Counted from the first letter of the stretch, positions 36,762 through 46,769 are shown. The stretch: 64,000 nucleotides of DNA from Anaerotignum sp. MSJ-24 (GCF_018918145.1 NZ_JAHLPX010000007.1:124001-188000); one strand, 5' to 3'. Program-made: numbers and translations. Notes: generated by a model not told the origin, from the letters alone.

Positions 36762-38228
36762 ATGCTTTTTAATTCGTTTTCGTTTTTGGTATTTTTTATA
36801 ATCGTATCGGTATTGTATTTTATACTTCCGCACAAGGTACGCTGGATTTTGCTTTTGACTGCAAGCTGTATTTTTTATATGGCATGGAATCCTGCATTAA
36901 TAGTCCTTATTGGCTTTACGATTATCGTGAATTATATAGCAGCAATAAGAATATACAACAGCAGAAGAAAGCAGAGAAAAAGGAAGATACTTACTGTATG
37001 TCTGTTGATTAATTTTGGTCTGCTTTTTGTTTTTAAATATCTCGGCTTTATGAACAGTACGGTTCTTGTGATAGCAGATAAGCTGAATTTAAATTGGCCG
37101 GTTAAGGCAATAAACATAATACTGCCTATGGGAATATCATTTTATACCTTTCAGGCAACAGGCTATACGATAGATGTTTACAGAAACAAGATAAAGCCGG
37201 AAAAGCATTTCGGAATATATGCGCTTTTTGTTATGTTCTTTCCGCAGCTTGTGGCAGGCCCGATAGAAAGAAGTGAGAATCTTCTTCCGCAGTTTTATGA
37301 AAAGCACCGCTTTGATTTTAAAAGAATTATCAGCGGAATAAGAATAATGTTTTGGGGCTTTTTCAAGAAAATTGTTATTGCGGACAGAGCGGCTGTTGCA
37401 GTAAATACAATATACAACTCTGCGTCAAGCTATAAGGGACTTTATCTTTTTATTGCGACACTGTTGTTTACATTCCAGATATACTGTGATTTCAGCGGAT
37501 ATTCAGACATAGCAAATGGCTCAGCAAGAGTTCTCGGCTTTGACCTTATGGATAACTTCCTTAATCCGTATTTTTCCACAAGCATTAAGGAATTCTGGAG
37601 AAGATGGCATATATCGCTTTCAACATGGTTCATGGATTATGTATATATACCTCTCGGCGGTAACAGGGAAGGAAATGCAAAGAAATACAGAAATCTTTTT
37701 GTTACATTTCTCGTAAGCGGTCTTTGGCATGGTGCAAACTGGACATATGTTATATGGGGCGGTTTGCATGGAATATTTCAGGTTTTCGGACAAATGACAC
37801 TGAATATCAGAAACAAAATAAAGAAAAAGATAGGCCTTTACGGAACTAAGCTTGCGTCCTTCTGCGGATTTGTTATTACTTTCGGACTGGTATGCTTTGG
37901 GTGGATATTCTTCCGTGCCAATACCGCTTCGGATGCTGTATATGTAGCATCAAATATATTGTACGGCTTCAGGGGCTGGTACGATAAGCAGTATATATAT
38001 GAAGTTATCACTTCGTTAGGCTTGAATTTATATGAGCTTGCGGTTGTATCTGCTGCATTGGTTTTTATGACATTATCGGAGCTTTTCAGCGGAAAAAGAC
38101 CCGTATACGATGTTGTTGAAGAAAAGAATGCGGTTTTCAGAATAATTTTTTATTTAATTACGGCAGTTTTCATACTGTCTGCGGGGGTATTTTATGAATC
38201 GGGAGCGTTCATTTATTTCCAATTTTAA
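36762..38228 (+). CDS. MBOAT-family O-acyltransferase (AlgI/DltB-like)
   Basis: A 488-residue polytopic membrane O-acyltransferase of the AlgI/DltB type, which moves acyl groups across the membrane for transfer to cell-surface polysaccharides. About ten hydrophobic segments are visible. Family signatures are LPMGISFYTFQATGYTIDVYR, FFPQLVAGPIERSENLLPQF, QIYCDFSGYSDIANGSARVLGF, FWRRWHISLSTWF and the catalytic-His motif GLWHGANWTYVIWG (His near residue 323). AAGGAGAA precedes the ATG. The next gene, a DltD/AlgX-like SGNH protein, overlaps its last 35 bases; such pairs form export-acylation systems. The acylated glycan cannot be named, as no polysaccharide genes are adjacent. Confidence 0.92.
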   Translation: MLFNSFSFLVFFIIVSVLYFILPHKVRWILLLTASCIFYMAWNPALIVLIGFTIIVNYIAAIRIYNSRRKQRKRKILTVCLLINFGLLFVFKYLGFMNSTVLVIADKLNLNWPVKAINIILPMGISFYTFQATGYTIDVYRNKIKPEKHFGIYALFVMFFPQLVAGPIERSENLLPQFYEKHRFDFKRIISGIRIMFWGFFKKIVIADRAAVAVNTIYNSASSYKGLYLFIATLLFTFQIYCDFSGYSDIANGSARVLGFDLMDNFLNPYFSTSIKEFWRRWHISLSTWFMDYVYIPLGGNREGNAKKYRNLFVTFLVSGLWHGANWTYVIWGGLHGIFQVFGQMTLNIRNKIKKKIGLYGTKLASFCGFVITFGLVCFGWIFFRANTASDAVYVASNILYGFRGWYDKQYIYEVITSLGLNLYELAVVSAALVFMTLSELFSGKRPVYDVVEEKNAVFRIIFYLITAVFILSAGVFYESGAFIYFQF

Positions 38229-39252
38229 ATTGCTTGCAGAGGTTATTATATTTATAATTGCCTTCTTATTCGCTTATAAATGTATTGAAAATAAATATGC
38301 TGAGGCAGCGTCAAAAAATGTTGTCAATGCCTATACAAAAAGCAGATATGACGGCTTTTATGAACAGCCGGAAAACAGCATTGACATGGTTTTCATAGGC
38401 TCATCACATTCCTATTGTACATTTGATCCGGAAAACTTCGATAGCGTTCTCGGAACAAACAGCTGGCAGCTCGGAACACCGTTACAGCATTATGACACAA
38501 GCTATTTTGTGCTTAAAGAGGTGCTTAAAACACAAAAACCAAAGGTAGTTGTGCTTGAGCTTTACTGGGATATGCTTGATGATAAATTTGAAATGAAACA
38601 GGCAAATTCGTTTTTTGAGGTGCTCAATGATGATAATGTAAAAAAAGAATATATAAAGGAAGTCTTTCCTATAAACGAAAAGGTTAAATACAGTATTCTT
38701 CCGATACGTTATCAGCAGGATTATTTTGCTTATGAGGCTGACGAAATCGGCAAAAATATAGAAAGCAGATACGGTGTTTCAAAGCCGAAGGCAGAAACAA
38801 ACGGCACCGAATATTATCTTGCAAAGGGCTATACCTATTGCGATACGGTCATACCGGACAGCGAGCTTGACGAAACAAACCAGTTTAAGGGCTTTGATGG
38901 CTCGGATTGGGAGCCTGACGATACACAGCTTAAATATATAAACAAAATCGCCGAGTTGTGCAAGGAAAATGATATAGAGCTTGTGCTTGTTACAGCGCCT
39001 ATCGCAAATGTTTCTATGGATTATATAACGGATTATAATTCGGTGCATGACAAAATGGCGGAAATAGCCGAAAATATAGATGCAAAATACATTGACTTTA
39101 ATATAATAAATTCTGAAGAAGGCTTGCTTAAGCTTGAAAATTTCAGAGATGACGCACATCTGAATGACAGCGGAGTAAAGATAGTCGATAAGTATTTTGT
39201 TGACTGGCTTGTGAATAATACCGAAGCTTTTGGAAAAAATAATGTAATGTGA
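38194..39252 (+). CDS. Membrane-anchored SGNH-hydrolase-like partner of the MBOAT protein
   Basis: A 352-residue protein with one N-terminal membrane anchor (about residues 12-30) and an extracellular SGNH/DltD-like domain. The nucleophile block is VFIGSSHSYCTF (Ser near residue 70-73), and the C-terminal Asp/His block is FRDDAHLNDSG (about 318-326). Such proteins receive the acyl chain from the MBOAT partner and place it on the acceptor. The ATG lies inside the MBOAT 3' end, with GGGGG 6 bases upstream, so translation is coupled. The exact substrate is unknown; annotation as DltD-like would also be reasonable. Confidence 0.82.
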   Translation: MNRERSFISNFKLLAEVIIFIIAFLFAYKCIENKYAEAASKNVVNAYTKSRYDGFYEQPENSIDMVFIGSSHSYCTFDPENFDSVLGTNSWQLGTPLQHYDTSYFVLKEVLKTQKPKVVVLELYWDMLDDKFEMKQANSFFEVLNDDNVKKEYIKEVFPINEKVKYSILPIRYQQDYFAYEADEIGKNIESRYGVSKPKAETNGTEYYLAKGYTYCDTVIPDSELDETNQFKGFDGSDWEPDDTQLKYINKIAELCKENDIELVLVTAPIANVSMDYITDYNSVHDKMAEIAENIDAKYIDFNIINSEEGLLKLENFRDDAHLNDSGVKIVDKYFVDWLVNNTEAFGKNNVM

Positions 39253-39339
39253 TTTATGCTCTGTATTGCAAAAGTGCGAAAAATAGTGTAAATTATAATA
39301 TTATGATGAATATATAATAAGTATTACGGAGGACATACG

Positions 39340-41034
39340 ATGTCAGAAGAAAATATCACATCAATCGATGAAAAAGACAATAATCTGAGCGGAACCGGCA
39401 ACTTTATACATAGCTATATACAGGACGACCTTAAAGCAGAGCTTAATAAGCTCCATACACGTTTTCCTCCGGAACCGAACGGCTATCTTCATATAGGACA
39501 TGCAAAAAGTATCTGTCTTAACTTTGGGCTTGCCAAGCTCTACGGCGGAAAATGCAATCTTCGTTTTGATGATACAAACCCTACAAAGGAAGATGTTGAG
39601 TATGTTGACAGCATAATGAACGATGTTAAATGGCTCGGCTTTGACTGGGAAGACAGACTTTATTTTGCATCATCATATTTTGATAAATTTTATGAAATAG
39701 CTGTTGACCTTATCAAAAGAGGAAAGGCTTATGTATGCGACCTCAATGCCGAAGAAATGCGTCAGTACAGAGGTACATTAAGCACACCCGGTAAGGAAAG
39801 CCCTTACAGAAACAGAAGCGTTGAGGAAAACCTTGATTTATTTGAAAGAATGAAAAACGGCGAATTCCCCGACGGTTCAAAAACATTAAGAGCAAAAATT
39901 GATATGGCATCTCCCAATATCAATATGAGAGATCCGGTTATTTACAGAATAGCACACGCAAAACACCACAGAACAGGCGATAAATGGTGTATTTATCCCA
40001 TGTATGACTTTGCACATCCTCTTGAGGACGCTATCGAAGGAATTACTCATTCAATCTGTACACTTGAGTTTGAGGACCACAGACCTCTTTATGACTGGGT
40101 TATAAGAGAGGCAGGCTATACAGCAAATCCTCCCAGACAGATTGAGTTTGCAAGACTTAACCTTACAAATACGGTAATGAGTAAGAGAAAGCTTCGTGCG
40201 CTTGTCGAAAACAACCTTGTTGACGGCTGGGACGATCCCAGAATGCCGACCATAAGCGGACTCAGAAGAAGAGGCTATACACCTGAATCAATAAGAGATT
40301 TCTGCGAAAAAATCGGTGTGTCAAAGGCAAACAGCTGTGTTGACAGTGCATTGCTTGATGCCTGCTTAAGAGATGACCTTAAGGCAAAGGCGAAGGTTGT
40401 TATGGCTGTTCTTGATCCCGTTAAGGTGGTTATAACAAACTATCCGGAAGGTCAGATTGAATTTATGGAGCTTGAAAACAATCCCGAAAATCCCGAACTC
40501 GGAACAAGAAAGGTTCCTTTCGGCAGAGAAATATATATCGAGAGAGAGGACTTCATGGAAGAACCTGTTAAGAAATTCTTCCGTCTTGCACCCGGCAAGG
40601 AGGTTCGTCTTAAGGGAGCATATTTTGTAACCTGTACAGATTTTGTTAAGGACGAAAACGGCGAGATTACAGAAATCCACTGTACTTATGATCCCGAAAC
40701 AAGAAGTGGTTCGGGCTTTGACGGCAGAAAGGTTAAGGGCACACTCCATTGGGTATGTGCAGATGACTGTGTTGAAGCTGAGGCAAGACTTTATGATTAT
40801 ATGATGCTGGACAATCCCGATGATCCCAACGGCGATATGATTATGAACGAAAACTCAATTATTGTCAGAAACAACTGCAAGATTGAGCCTTCGATAAAGA
40901 ATGCCGAAAAGGGCGACAGATATCAGTTTATGAGAAACGGCTATTTCTGTGTTGATACAAAGGACAGCAAGGCAGATGCACTTGTATTCAACAGAATTGT
41001 ACCGCTTAAGAGCTCATTCAAAATCAAAAAATAA
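39340..41034 (+). CDS. glnS: Glutamine--tRNA ligase
   Basis: A class I aminoacyl-tRNA synthetase that charges tRNA-Gln with glutamine directly. The 564-residue product has [17 protein letters not shown] (HIGH motif) near residue 42, the GlnRS-typical FRD-like [33 protein letters not shown] and the KMSKS-loop variant TVMSKRKL, followed by the two beta-barrel anticodon-binding domains. Length equals bacterial GlnRS (about 550-560). Many Firmicutes lack this enzyme and use GatCAB instead, so its presence is lineage-informative. GGAGG lies 7 bases before the ATG. Codon use is strongly biased, as expected for a translation gene. Followed by a terminator. Confidence 0.96.
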   Translation: MSEENITSIDEKDNNLSGTGNFIHSYIQDDLKAELNKLHTRFPPEPNGYLHIGHAKSICLNFGLAKLYGGKCNLRFDDTNPTKEDVEYVDSIMNDVKWLGFDWEDRLYFASSYFDKFYEIAVDLIKRGKAYVCDLNAEEMRQYRGTLSTPGKESPYRNRSVEENLDLFERMKNGEFPDGSKTLRAKIDMASPNINMRDPVIYRIAHAKHHRTGDKWCIYPMYDFAHPLEDAIEGITHSICTLEFEDHRPLYDWVIREAGYTANPPRQIEFARLNLTNTVMSKRKLRALVENNLVDGWDDPRMPTISGLRRRGYTPESIRDFCEKIGVSKANSCVDSALLDACLRDDLKAKAKVVMAVLDPVKVVITNYPEGQIEFMELENNPENPELGTRKVPFGREIYIEREDFMEEPVKKFFRLAPGKEVRLKGAYFVTCTDFVKDENGEITEIHCTYDPETRSGSGFDGRKVKGTLHWVCADDCVEAEARLYDYMMLDNPDDPNGDMIMNENSIIVRNNCKIEPSIKNAEKGDRYQFMRNGYFCVDTKDSKADALVFNRIVPLKSSFKIKK

Positions 41035-41065
41035 GATATTTATTCCGCAAGGACAGCGGTAATAT

Positions 41066-41094
41066 AAAGGCGGATATAACTATCCGCCTTTTGT
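41066..41094 (+). terminator. Terminator of glnS
   Basis: A perfect 11-bp stem AAAGGCGGATA / TATCCGCCTTT with loop TAAC and trailing T residues, 31 bases after the glnS stop and 19 before proB. Confidence 0.85.
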
Positions 41095-41112
41095 TAAAAC
41101 AGGAGATTTAAA

Positions 41113-41910
41113 ATGGATATAAATGATAGATTCAAGGATTACAAAAGAATAGTAATAAAGGTAGGTACTTCAACAATTACCTATCCCAACGGAAAGCTTA
41201 ATTTAAGAATGATAGAAAGATTATGCTGGATGCTTTCCGATTTGAAGAACCGAGATAAAGAGGTTGTGCTTGTTTCCTCCGGTGCTATCGGCGTTGGTTC
41301 AAAAAGCCTCGGCTTTGAAAAACGTCCTAAGCTTACAAGAGAAAAACAGGCTGCCGCCGCTGTCGGTCAGGCAATACTTATGCAGATATACCAGAATTTC
41401 TTCAATACATATACACAGACTGTTGCACAGATACTTCTTACAAAGACCGACTTTGAACATGGCGTAAGAAGAACAAATACGGAAAATACATTTACCGAGT
41501 TGCTTTCGAGAGGAATTATACCTATCGTAAACGCAAACGACACAACATCAACATTCGAGATTGAATTCAGTGATAACGACAGACTTGCCGCAAATGTAGC
41601 CGCACTTCTTCATTCCGATCTACTCATACTGCTTACGGATATTGATGCTCTTTATGACAGCGATCCAAAGAAAAATCCCGATGCAAAGAGAGTTAAAATA
41701 GTTGAAAAAATAACCGAAGAGATTGAGCAGATGGCAGGCACAGCCGGCTCGGAATTTTCGGTAGGAGGCATGGCAACAAAAATTGCCGCCGCAAAGCTTT
41801 GCGTTGAAAATGGTGTTGATATGGTCATTGCCGACGGCAGTGACGCAACCATAATAGAAAAGGTTATTGACGGTGAAGATGTCGGTACATTATTTATCGG
41901 CAAAAACTGA
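41113..41910 (+). CDS. proB: Glutamate 5-kinase, short form without PUA domain
   Basis: Catalyses ATP-dependent phosphorylation of glutamate, the first step of proline synthesis. The 265-residue amino acid kinase fold has IVIKVGTSTI near the N-terminus, LVSSGAIGVG, VNANDTTSTFEIEFSDNDRLAANVA and FSVGGMATKIAAAKLC. It stops after the kinase domain: the C-terminal PUA domain of the ~370-residue enzymes is absent, as in several Clostridia. AGGAG lies 7 bases before the ATG. It begins an operon in which proA is separated from it by two other genes. Feedback inhibition by proline is a family property, not visible here. Confidence 0.94.
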   Translation: MDINDRFKDYKRIVIKVGTSTITYPNGKLNLRMIERLCWMLSDLKNRDKEVVLVSSGAIGVGSKSLGFEKRPKLTREKQAAAAVGQAILMQIYQNFFNTYTQTVAQILLTKTDFEHGVRRTNTENTFTELLSRGIIPIVNANDTTSTFEIEFSDNDRLAANVAALLHSDLLILLTDIDALYDSDPKKNPDAKRVKIVEKITEEIEQMAGTAGSEFSVGGMATKIAAAKLCVENGVDMVIADGSDATIIEKVIDGEDVGTLFIGKN

Positions 41911-41922
41911 GGTGATAATTAA

Positions 41923-42366
41923 ATGAAATTTTGTCCGAACTGCGGAACAAAAATCGAAAATCTTAAGGAATGTCCAAACTGCGGTTTTAAACCGGAGGAT
42001 ATAACAAAACCGGAGGAAAAGAAAAACAAAAATACTAAGCCGGCTAAAAAAGTATACGATTATTATGAAAACAGAAGCTATGATGCGGATAATTATGATT
42101 CCTATGATTATATGAAGGCTGAAACAGAGGTTGATATGGAAACCGAGCCTTCTCTTGCATCTAAAATACTGCTTATACTTATGGTCATATTGTTCAATAT
42201 ACCCGGTGCGGTAATAGGTGCGGTTGTTTCTGCCATATTCATGGGTAAAAAAGGCGAAGGCTATAAAAGCTACGGCAAAAAGCTTCTGATTGTCAGCATA
42301 GTGATTATCGTTATTGATATTATTGCGATATGGTTTGCACTTATGGCATTCAAATCAATGTTTTAA
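41923..42366 (+). CDS. Zinc-ribbon membrane protein
   Basis: A 147-residue protein with an N-terminal double zinc ribbon (FCPNCG ... ECPNCGF, residues 3-22), a charged and Tyr/Asp-rich linker (DYYENRSYDADNYDSYDYM), and two membrane helices (about residues 83-107 and 123-143). The zinc ribbon would face the cytoplasm. I recognise no specific family beyond zinc-ribbon membrane proteins, and no enzymatic motif is present. It lies 12 bp after proB and 9 bp before the cyclo-ligase gene, clearly within the same operon; why it sits between proline genes is not evident. AGGTGA precedes the ATG. Confidence 0.75.
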   Translation: MKFCPNCGTKIENLKECPNCGFKPEDITKPEEKKNKNTKPAKKVYDYYENRSYDADNYDSYDYMKAETEVDMETEPSLASKILLILMVILFNIPGAVIGAVVSAIFMGKKGEGYKSYGKKLLIVSIVIIVIDIIAIWFALMAFKSMF

Positions 42367-42375
42367 GGATAAAAT

Positions 42376-42936
42376 ATGAAGGACGAAGAAAGAAAAAAAT
42401 ATATTGAGATAAGAAAACAGCTTTCGACCGAGAGTAAAGAAAAATTCAGTGCCGAAATTCAAAATAGCTTTATCATGTCTGATGAATATAAAAATGCGGA
42501 AAGTATATTTATTTATGTCAGCATGAAAAACGAGGTATCGACAACAGAGGTTATAAACAGAGCCATTGCCGATGGAAAAACTGTCGCTGTTCCGATTTCG
42601 CTCAAAAACAGGGATATGTTTTTTGTTCCGATAAAATCGCTTGACGGACTGGTAAAAACAAAGCTCGGAGTTTATGAGCCGGATTGTGGTAGAGAATGTG
42701 AGATAGTACCGAATGAAAAAAGCGTTCTTGTTGTTCCGGGAGTTGCCTTTGATGAGGACGGACACAGAATGGGCTACGGCGGCGGATATTATGACACATA
42801 TATCGAAAAGTATAATGTAAAAAACACTGAGGCATTTGCTTTTGAATGTCAGATACATGAAAAAATAGAATTTGAAAAGCATGATAAAATAATGAAAATG
42901 ATAATTACCGAGAAAAATATACGGAGGTGCGTTTAA
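42376..42936 (+). CDS. 5-formyltetrahydrofolate cyclo-ligase
   Basis: Converts 5-formyl-THF to 5,10-methenyl-THF using ATP. The 186-residue product fits the family in length and motifs: RKQLSTESKEKFS near the start, IFIYVSMKNEVSTTEVI, the glycine-rich substrate loop VPGVAFDEDGHRMGYGGGYYD and a final AFECQIHEKI. AAGGAT lies just upstream of the ATG. Its TAA overlaps the proA start (TAATG), indicating translational coupling. The ygfA/mthfs naming varies, so I leave the symbol blank. Confidence 0.93.
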   Translation: MKDEERKKYIEIRKQLSTESKEKFSAEIQNSFIMSDEYKNAESIFIYVSMKNEVSTTEVINRAIADGKTVAVPISLKNRDMFFVPIKSLDGLVKTKLGVYEPDCGRECEIVPNEKSVLVVPGVAFDEDGHRMGYGGGYYDTYIEKYNVKNTEAFAFECQIHEKIEFEKHDKIMKMIITEKNIRRCV

Positions 42937-44177
42937 TGAGCAGACTTATTGAAATGGGACAGGCGGCAAAAGAGGCATCTGTTGTACTTGCAAAGCTTAG
43001 AACACCGGAAAAAAATAAAGCTCTTATTGCTTCGGCAGAGGCACTTGAGCAGAATATGGATAAAATACTTGCCGCAAATAAGGTTGACGTTGAGATGGCT
43101 GTGGAAAACGGCATAAAAGGTGCATTTATCGACAGACTTACACTCAACGAAAAAAGAATAAAGGACATGGCTAATGGTCTGAGAGATGTTGCGGCACTTC
43201 CCGATCCCATCGGAGAGGTTCTTTATATGAAAACGCTCGATAACGGTCTTATTGTCGGACAGAAAAGAGTGCCTATGGGTGTAATCGGCATTATATTCGA
43301 GGCAAGACCGAATGTTACCTCGGACGCCTTCGGATTATGTCTTAAAGCCGGAAGTGCGACAATATTAAGAGGCGGCAAGGAAGCCTTCAATTCAAACACA
43401 ACAATAGTAAATATTTTCAGAGATGCACTTGAAAAAATCGGTATGCCTAAGGACTGTGTGCAGATGGTTGAGGATACAAGCAGAGAAACAGCAACCGAAA
43501 TGATGCGTCTTAACGGATATATTGATCTTCTTATACCCAGAGGCGGAGCCGGGCTTATTAAATCTGTCGTAATGAACAGCACTGTTCCGGTAATAGAAAC
43601 AGGCATCGGAAACTGTCATGTATATGTTGACGAAACGGCAGATCTTGAAAAAGCTGTAAGAATAGTTCTTAACGCAAAAACACAGCGTCCCGGAGTATGT
43701 AATTCATGCGAAAGCCTTCTTGTGCATGAGAATATTGCGGAAAAATTTATCCCTATGATAATAAAGGAGCTTAAGGAAAAGAAGGTTGAAATAAGAGGTG
43801 ACGAAATATTCGTCAATGCCGGAGCTGTTCCCGCATCAGAGGAGGATTGGGGAACAGAATATGATGACCTTATAATATCAGCAAGAGTTGTAAGAAATGT
43901 TGATGAGGCAATCGAGCATATAAGAAAATACGGAACAGGCCATTCGGAGGCAATAATCACCGAAAACTATACAAACGCCCAGAAATTCCTCGATGAGGTT
44001 GATGCGGCTGCGGTTTATGTAAATGCCTCAACAAGATTCACAGACGGCGGAGAATTCGGCTTCGGTGCGGAAATAGGCATAAGCACACAGAAGCTCCATG
44101 CAAGAGGCCCTATGGGACTTAAGGAAATAACAACAACAAAATATATTATCTACGGAAACGGACAGATAAGAGAATAA
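42936..44177 (+). CDS. proA: Glutamate-5-semialdehyde dehydrogenase (gamma-glutamyl phosphate reductase)
   Basis: Reduces gamma-glutamyl phosphate with NADPH, the second step of proline synthesis. The 413-residue aldehyde dehydrogenase-fold enzyme has VPMGVIGIIFEARPNVTSDAF, ILRGGKEAFNSN, LIPRGGAGLIKSV, the catalytic-Cys region TQRPGVCNSCESLLVH and the closing EIGISTQKLHARGPMGLKEITT. The ATG at 42936 is chosen over the in-frame upstream codons because GGAGGTG ends 6 bases before it. It overlaps the cyclo-ligase stop by one base and is itself overlapped by queH (TAATG). Confidence 0.95.
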   Translation: MSRLIEMGQAAKEASVVLAKLRTPEKNKALIASAEALEQNMDKILAANKVDVEMAVENGIKGAFIDRLTLNEKRIKDMANGLRDVAALPDPIGEVLYMKTLDNGLIVGQKRVPMGVIGIIFEARPNVTSDAFGLCLKAGSATILRGGKEAFNSNTTIVNIFRDALEKIGMPKDCVQMVEDTSRETATEMMRLNGYIDLLIPRGGAGLIKSVVMNSTVPVIETGIGNCHVYVDETADLEKAVRIVLNAKTQRPGVCNSCESLLVHENIAEKFIPMIIKELKEKKVEIRGDEIFVNAGAVPASEEDWGTEYDDLIISARVVRNVDEAIEHIRKYGTGHSEAIITENYTNAQKFLDEVDAAAVYVNASTRFTDGGEFGFGAEIGISTQKLHARGPMGLKEITTTKYIIYGNGQIRE

Positions 44178-44803
44178 TGAATAAGATAAATTATCAGAAG
44201 GAACTGGATAAAATAACGGAAAAAATAGGAGAAAAAAAGCCTAAGCTTTTTCTGCATAGCTGTTGTGCGCCTTGCAGCAGCTATGTTCTTGAATATTTGA
44301 CAAAATATTTTGACATTACGCTGTTTTATTTCAATCCGAATATTTCACCCGAAGAGGAATATATAAAAAGAGTAAACGAAGTAAAAAGGCTTGTTGCGGA
44401 AATGCCATGCTGTAAAGACGTTAAGGTTATTGAAGGCAGATACGACAGCAGGGAGTTTTTTGAATATGTTAAAGGCCTTGAAAACGAAAGAGAAGGCGGA
44501 GCAAGATGTATAAAGTGCTTTGAACTCCGGCTGGAGGAAACGGCAAAGCTTGCGAAGGAAAACGGTGCGGATTATTTCTGCACAACGCTTACAATAAGTC
44601 CGTTGAAAAATGTTGAAAACCTTAATGCTGTCGGAAGAAAAATGGCGGAAAAATACGGAGTGAAATGGCTTCCGTCGGATTTCAAAAAACGAGAAGGCTA
44701 TAAGCGTTCCATTGAACTTTCGGCAGAGTATAATCTTTTCAGACAGAATTATTGCGGCTGTATATTTTCTAAAAATGCACAAATGTATAAATCCGGAGAA
44801 TAA
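44177..44803 (+). CDS. queH: Epoxyqueuosine reductase QueH
   Basis: Performs the last step of queuosine biosynthesis, reducing epoxyqueuosine to queuosine in tRNA anticodons; QueH is the cobalamin-independent alternative to QueG. The 208-residue protein has the DUF208/QueH cysteines: LHSCCAPCS (Cys29, Cys30, Cys33), GGARCIKCFELRLEETAKLA, TTLTISPLKN and the terminal RQNYCGCIFS. These bind iron-sulfur/metal centres in the family. It begins at the overlapping TAATG of proA and ends within a terminator. No other queuosine genes are in the window. Confidence 0.92.
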   Translation: MNKINYQKELDKITEKIGEKKPKLFLHSCCAPCSSYVLEYLTKYFDITLFYFNPNISPEEEYIKRVNEVKRLVAEMPCCKDVKVIEGRYDSREFFEYVKGLENEREGGARCIKCFELRLEETAKLAKENGADYFCTTLTISPLKNVENLNAVGRKMAEKYGVKWLPSDFKKREGYKRSIELSAEYNLFRQNYCGCIFSKNAQMYKSGE

Positions 44804-44818
44804 AATCCGGATTTTTTT
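44789..44818 (+). terminator. Terminator of the proB-queH operon
   Basis: Stem AAATCCGG / CCGGATTT with a 10-base loop, followed by a T-run. The stop codon of queH lies in the loop. Confidence 0.8.
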
Positions 44819-44903
44819 CGCCTTTTTTTAAAATATCGTGCATTTATTCCGTCTTTGGGTTATTATATATGAGGTGTTATTTTGAAGATATATGGAGGAT
44901 ACA

Positions 44904-46769
44904 ATGGATAAGGTTTTTATACCGGACGAAATATTATTGCAGGTGGACAAGCCTGCCAGATATACAGGTAATGAATTAAATATGGTTAAGAAAAATCCCG
45001 AAGACGTGGACATAAGATTTGCTTTCTGCTTTCCTGATGTTTATGAGGTAGGCATGTCCTGTCTTGGGCTTCAGATATTATATTTCTTTTTGAACAGACG
45101 AGAGGATACCTACTGCGAGAGAGCATTTGCTCCATGGACGGACATGGAGGCGGCAATGCGTGAGCATAATATACCGCTTTACACATTGGAAACTTTTACT
45201 CCGCTTAAGGAATTTGATTTTGTCGCATTCACTCTCCAGTATGAAATGTGTTATACAAACCTCATAAATATGCTGGATATGTCGGGAATACCCATATATG
45301 CCAAGGACAGAACAGAGGACGACCCGATTATACTCTGCGGCGGCTCATGTGCATATAATCCCGAACCGCTTGCGGATTTTGTGGATTTCTTCTATCTCGG
45401 TGAAGGCGAGGTGGAGTACGACCATATTCTTGACGAATATAAGGAGCATAAGAAAAACGGCGGAACAAGAGATGAATTTCTCTATAAGCTGCTTGAAATT
45501 CCCGGTATGTATGTACCGAAGTTTTATGATGTGGAATATAACGAGGACGGTACAATAAAGAGCTTTAAACCCAATACAGAGAAAGCACCGAAAACGATAC
45601 GCAAGGTAGTTATTACTGAAATGGACAAGGTATTTTATCCGGAAAAAATGCTTGTGCCGCTTATCGAAACAGTGCATGACAGAGTTACGCTTGAACTTTT
45701 CAGAGGCTGTATAAGAGGCTGCCGTTTCTGTCAGGCAGGCTTTGTATACAGACCTGTACGTGAGAAAAATTATGATACGCTTATAAAACAGGCCCATTCG
45801 CTTATTGATGCGTCTGGCGACGACGAAATTTCTCTTGTGTCGCTCAGTACAAGTGATTATACCTGCTTCAATGACCTTGCCAACGGACTTCTTGACGATT
45901 TTGCAAAGGATAAGGTAAATATATCACTTCCTTCATTGAGAATAGATGCGTTTTCTCTCGACCTTATGCAGAAAATACAGGAGGTCAGAAAAAGCTCGCT
46001 CACGTTTGCGGCTGAGGCAGGAACACAGCGTTTAAGAAACGTAATAAACAAAAATCTTACAGAAGATGATATTCTTAACGGCTGTGCATTGGCGTTTTCC
46101 GGTTCATGGGAGAGAGTTAAGCTTTATTTTATGATCGGTCTGCCGACCGAAACGGAGGAAGACTTAATCGGAATAGCCGATTTAAGTGCCAAGGTTGTAG
46201 ATAAATATTATGAAATACCGAGAGAGAAAAAGCCAAGACCTGTTAATGTTGTTGCCAGCAGCTCATGCTTTGTTCCTAAGCCTTTTACACCGTTCCAGTG
46301 GGACGCACAGGACACATATCAGGAGTTTGCCGAAAAAGCAAAAATAGTTAAATCGCATATAGCAAGAAAACAGATTAAATATAATTACCATGATGCAAAA
46401 TTGAGCTCGCTTGAAGGCGTTATGGCAAGAGGCGACAGAAAGGTTTCCGCCGCTATTTACAGAGCATGGGAAAAAGGCTGTCGTTTCGATTCATGGACAG
46501 AAGAATTTAAGTTCAAGGAATGGATGGAGTCTTTTGAAGAAACAGGCGTAAATCCTGCGTTCTATGCAAACAGAAAACGTGAGTTTGATGAGATTCTTCC
46601 TTGGGACCATATTTCTGTCGGCGTTACAAAGGCGTTTATGATAAATGAAAGAAAAAAGGCTGAAATGGCGATAACAACGCCTAACTGTCGTGAAGAATGT
46701 TCACATTGCGGTGCAGCTTCGTTCGGAGGAGGTGTCTGCTTTGAATCAGCCAAAAAAAATAAGGTTTAA
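44904..46769 (+). CDS. TIGR03960 family B12-binding-like radical SAM protein
   Basis: A 621-residue radical SAM protein of the TIGR03960 family, of unestablished function and consistently linked to the TIGR03936 gene and RNase G. An N-terminal region resembles the B12-binding Rossmann domain (FPDVYEVGMSCLGLQIL), the SAM core has the cluster motif LFRGCIRGCRFC near residue 268, and a Cys-rich tail CREECSHCG is present. The ATG at 44904 is preferred, with GGAGG 5 bases upstream; the ATG at 44892 overlaps it. The next gene starts inside its 3' end. Confidence 0.92.
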   Translation: MDKVFIPDEILLQVDKPARYTGNELNMVKKNPEDVDIRFAFCFPDVYEVGMSCLGLQILYFFLNRREDTYCERAFAPWTDMEAAMREHNIPLYTLETFTPLKEFDFVAFTLQYEMCYTNLINMLDMSGIPIYAKDRTEDDPIILCGGSCAYNPEPLADFVDFFYLGEGEVEYDHILDEYKEHKKNGGTRDEFLYKLLEIPGMYVPKFYDVEYNEDGTIKSFKPNTEKAPKTIRKVVITEMDKVFYPEKMLVPLIETVHDRVTLELFRGCIRGCRFCQAGFVYRPVREKNYDTLIKQAHSLIDASGDDEISLVSLSTSDYTCFNDLANGLLDDFAKDKVNISLPSLRIDAFSLDLMQKIQEVRKSSLTFAAEAGTQRLRNVINKNLTEDDILNGCALAFSGSWERVKLYFMIGLPTETEEDLIGIADLSAKVVDKYYEIPREKKPRPVNVVASSSCFVPKPFTPFQWDAQDTYQEFAEKAKIVKSHIARKQIKYNYHDAKLSSLEGVMARGDRKVSAAIYRAWEKGCRFDSWTEEFKFKEWMESFEETGVNPAFYANRKREFDEILPWDHISVGVTKAFMINERKKAEMAITTPNCREECSHCGAASFGGGVCFESAKKNKV

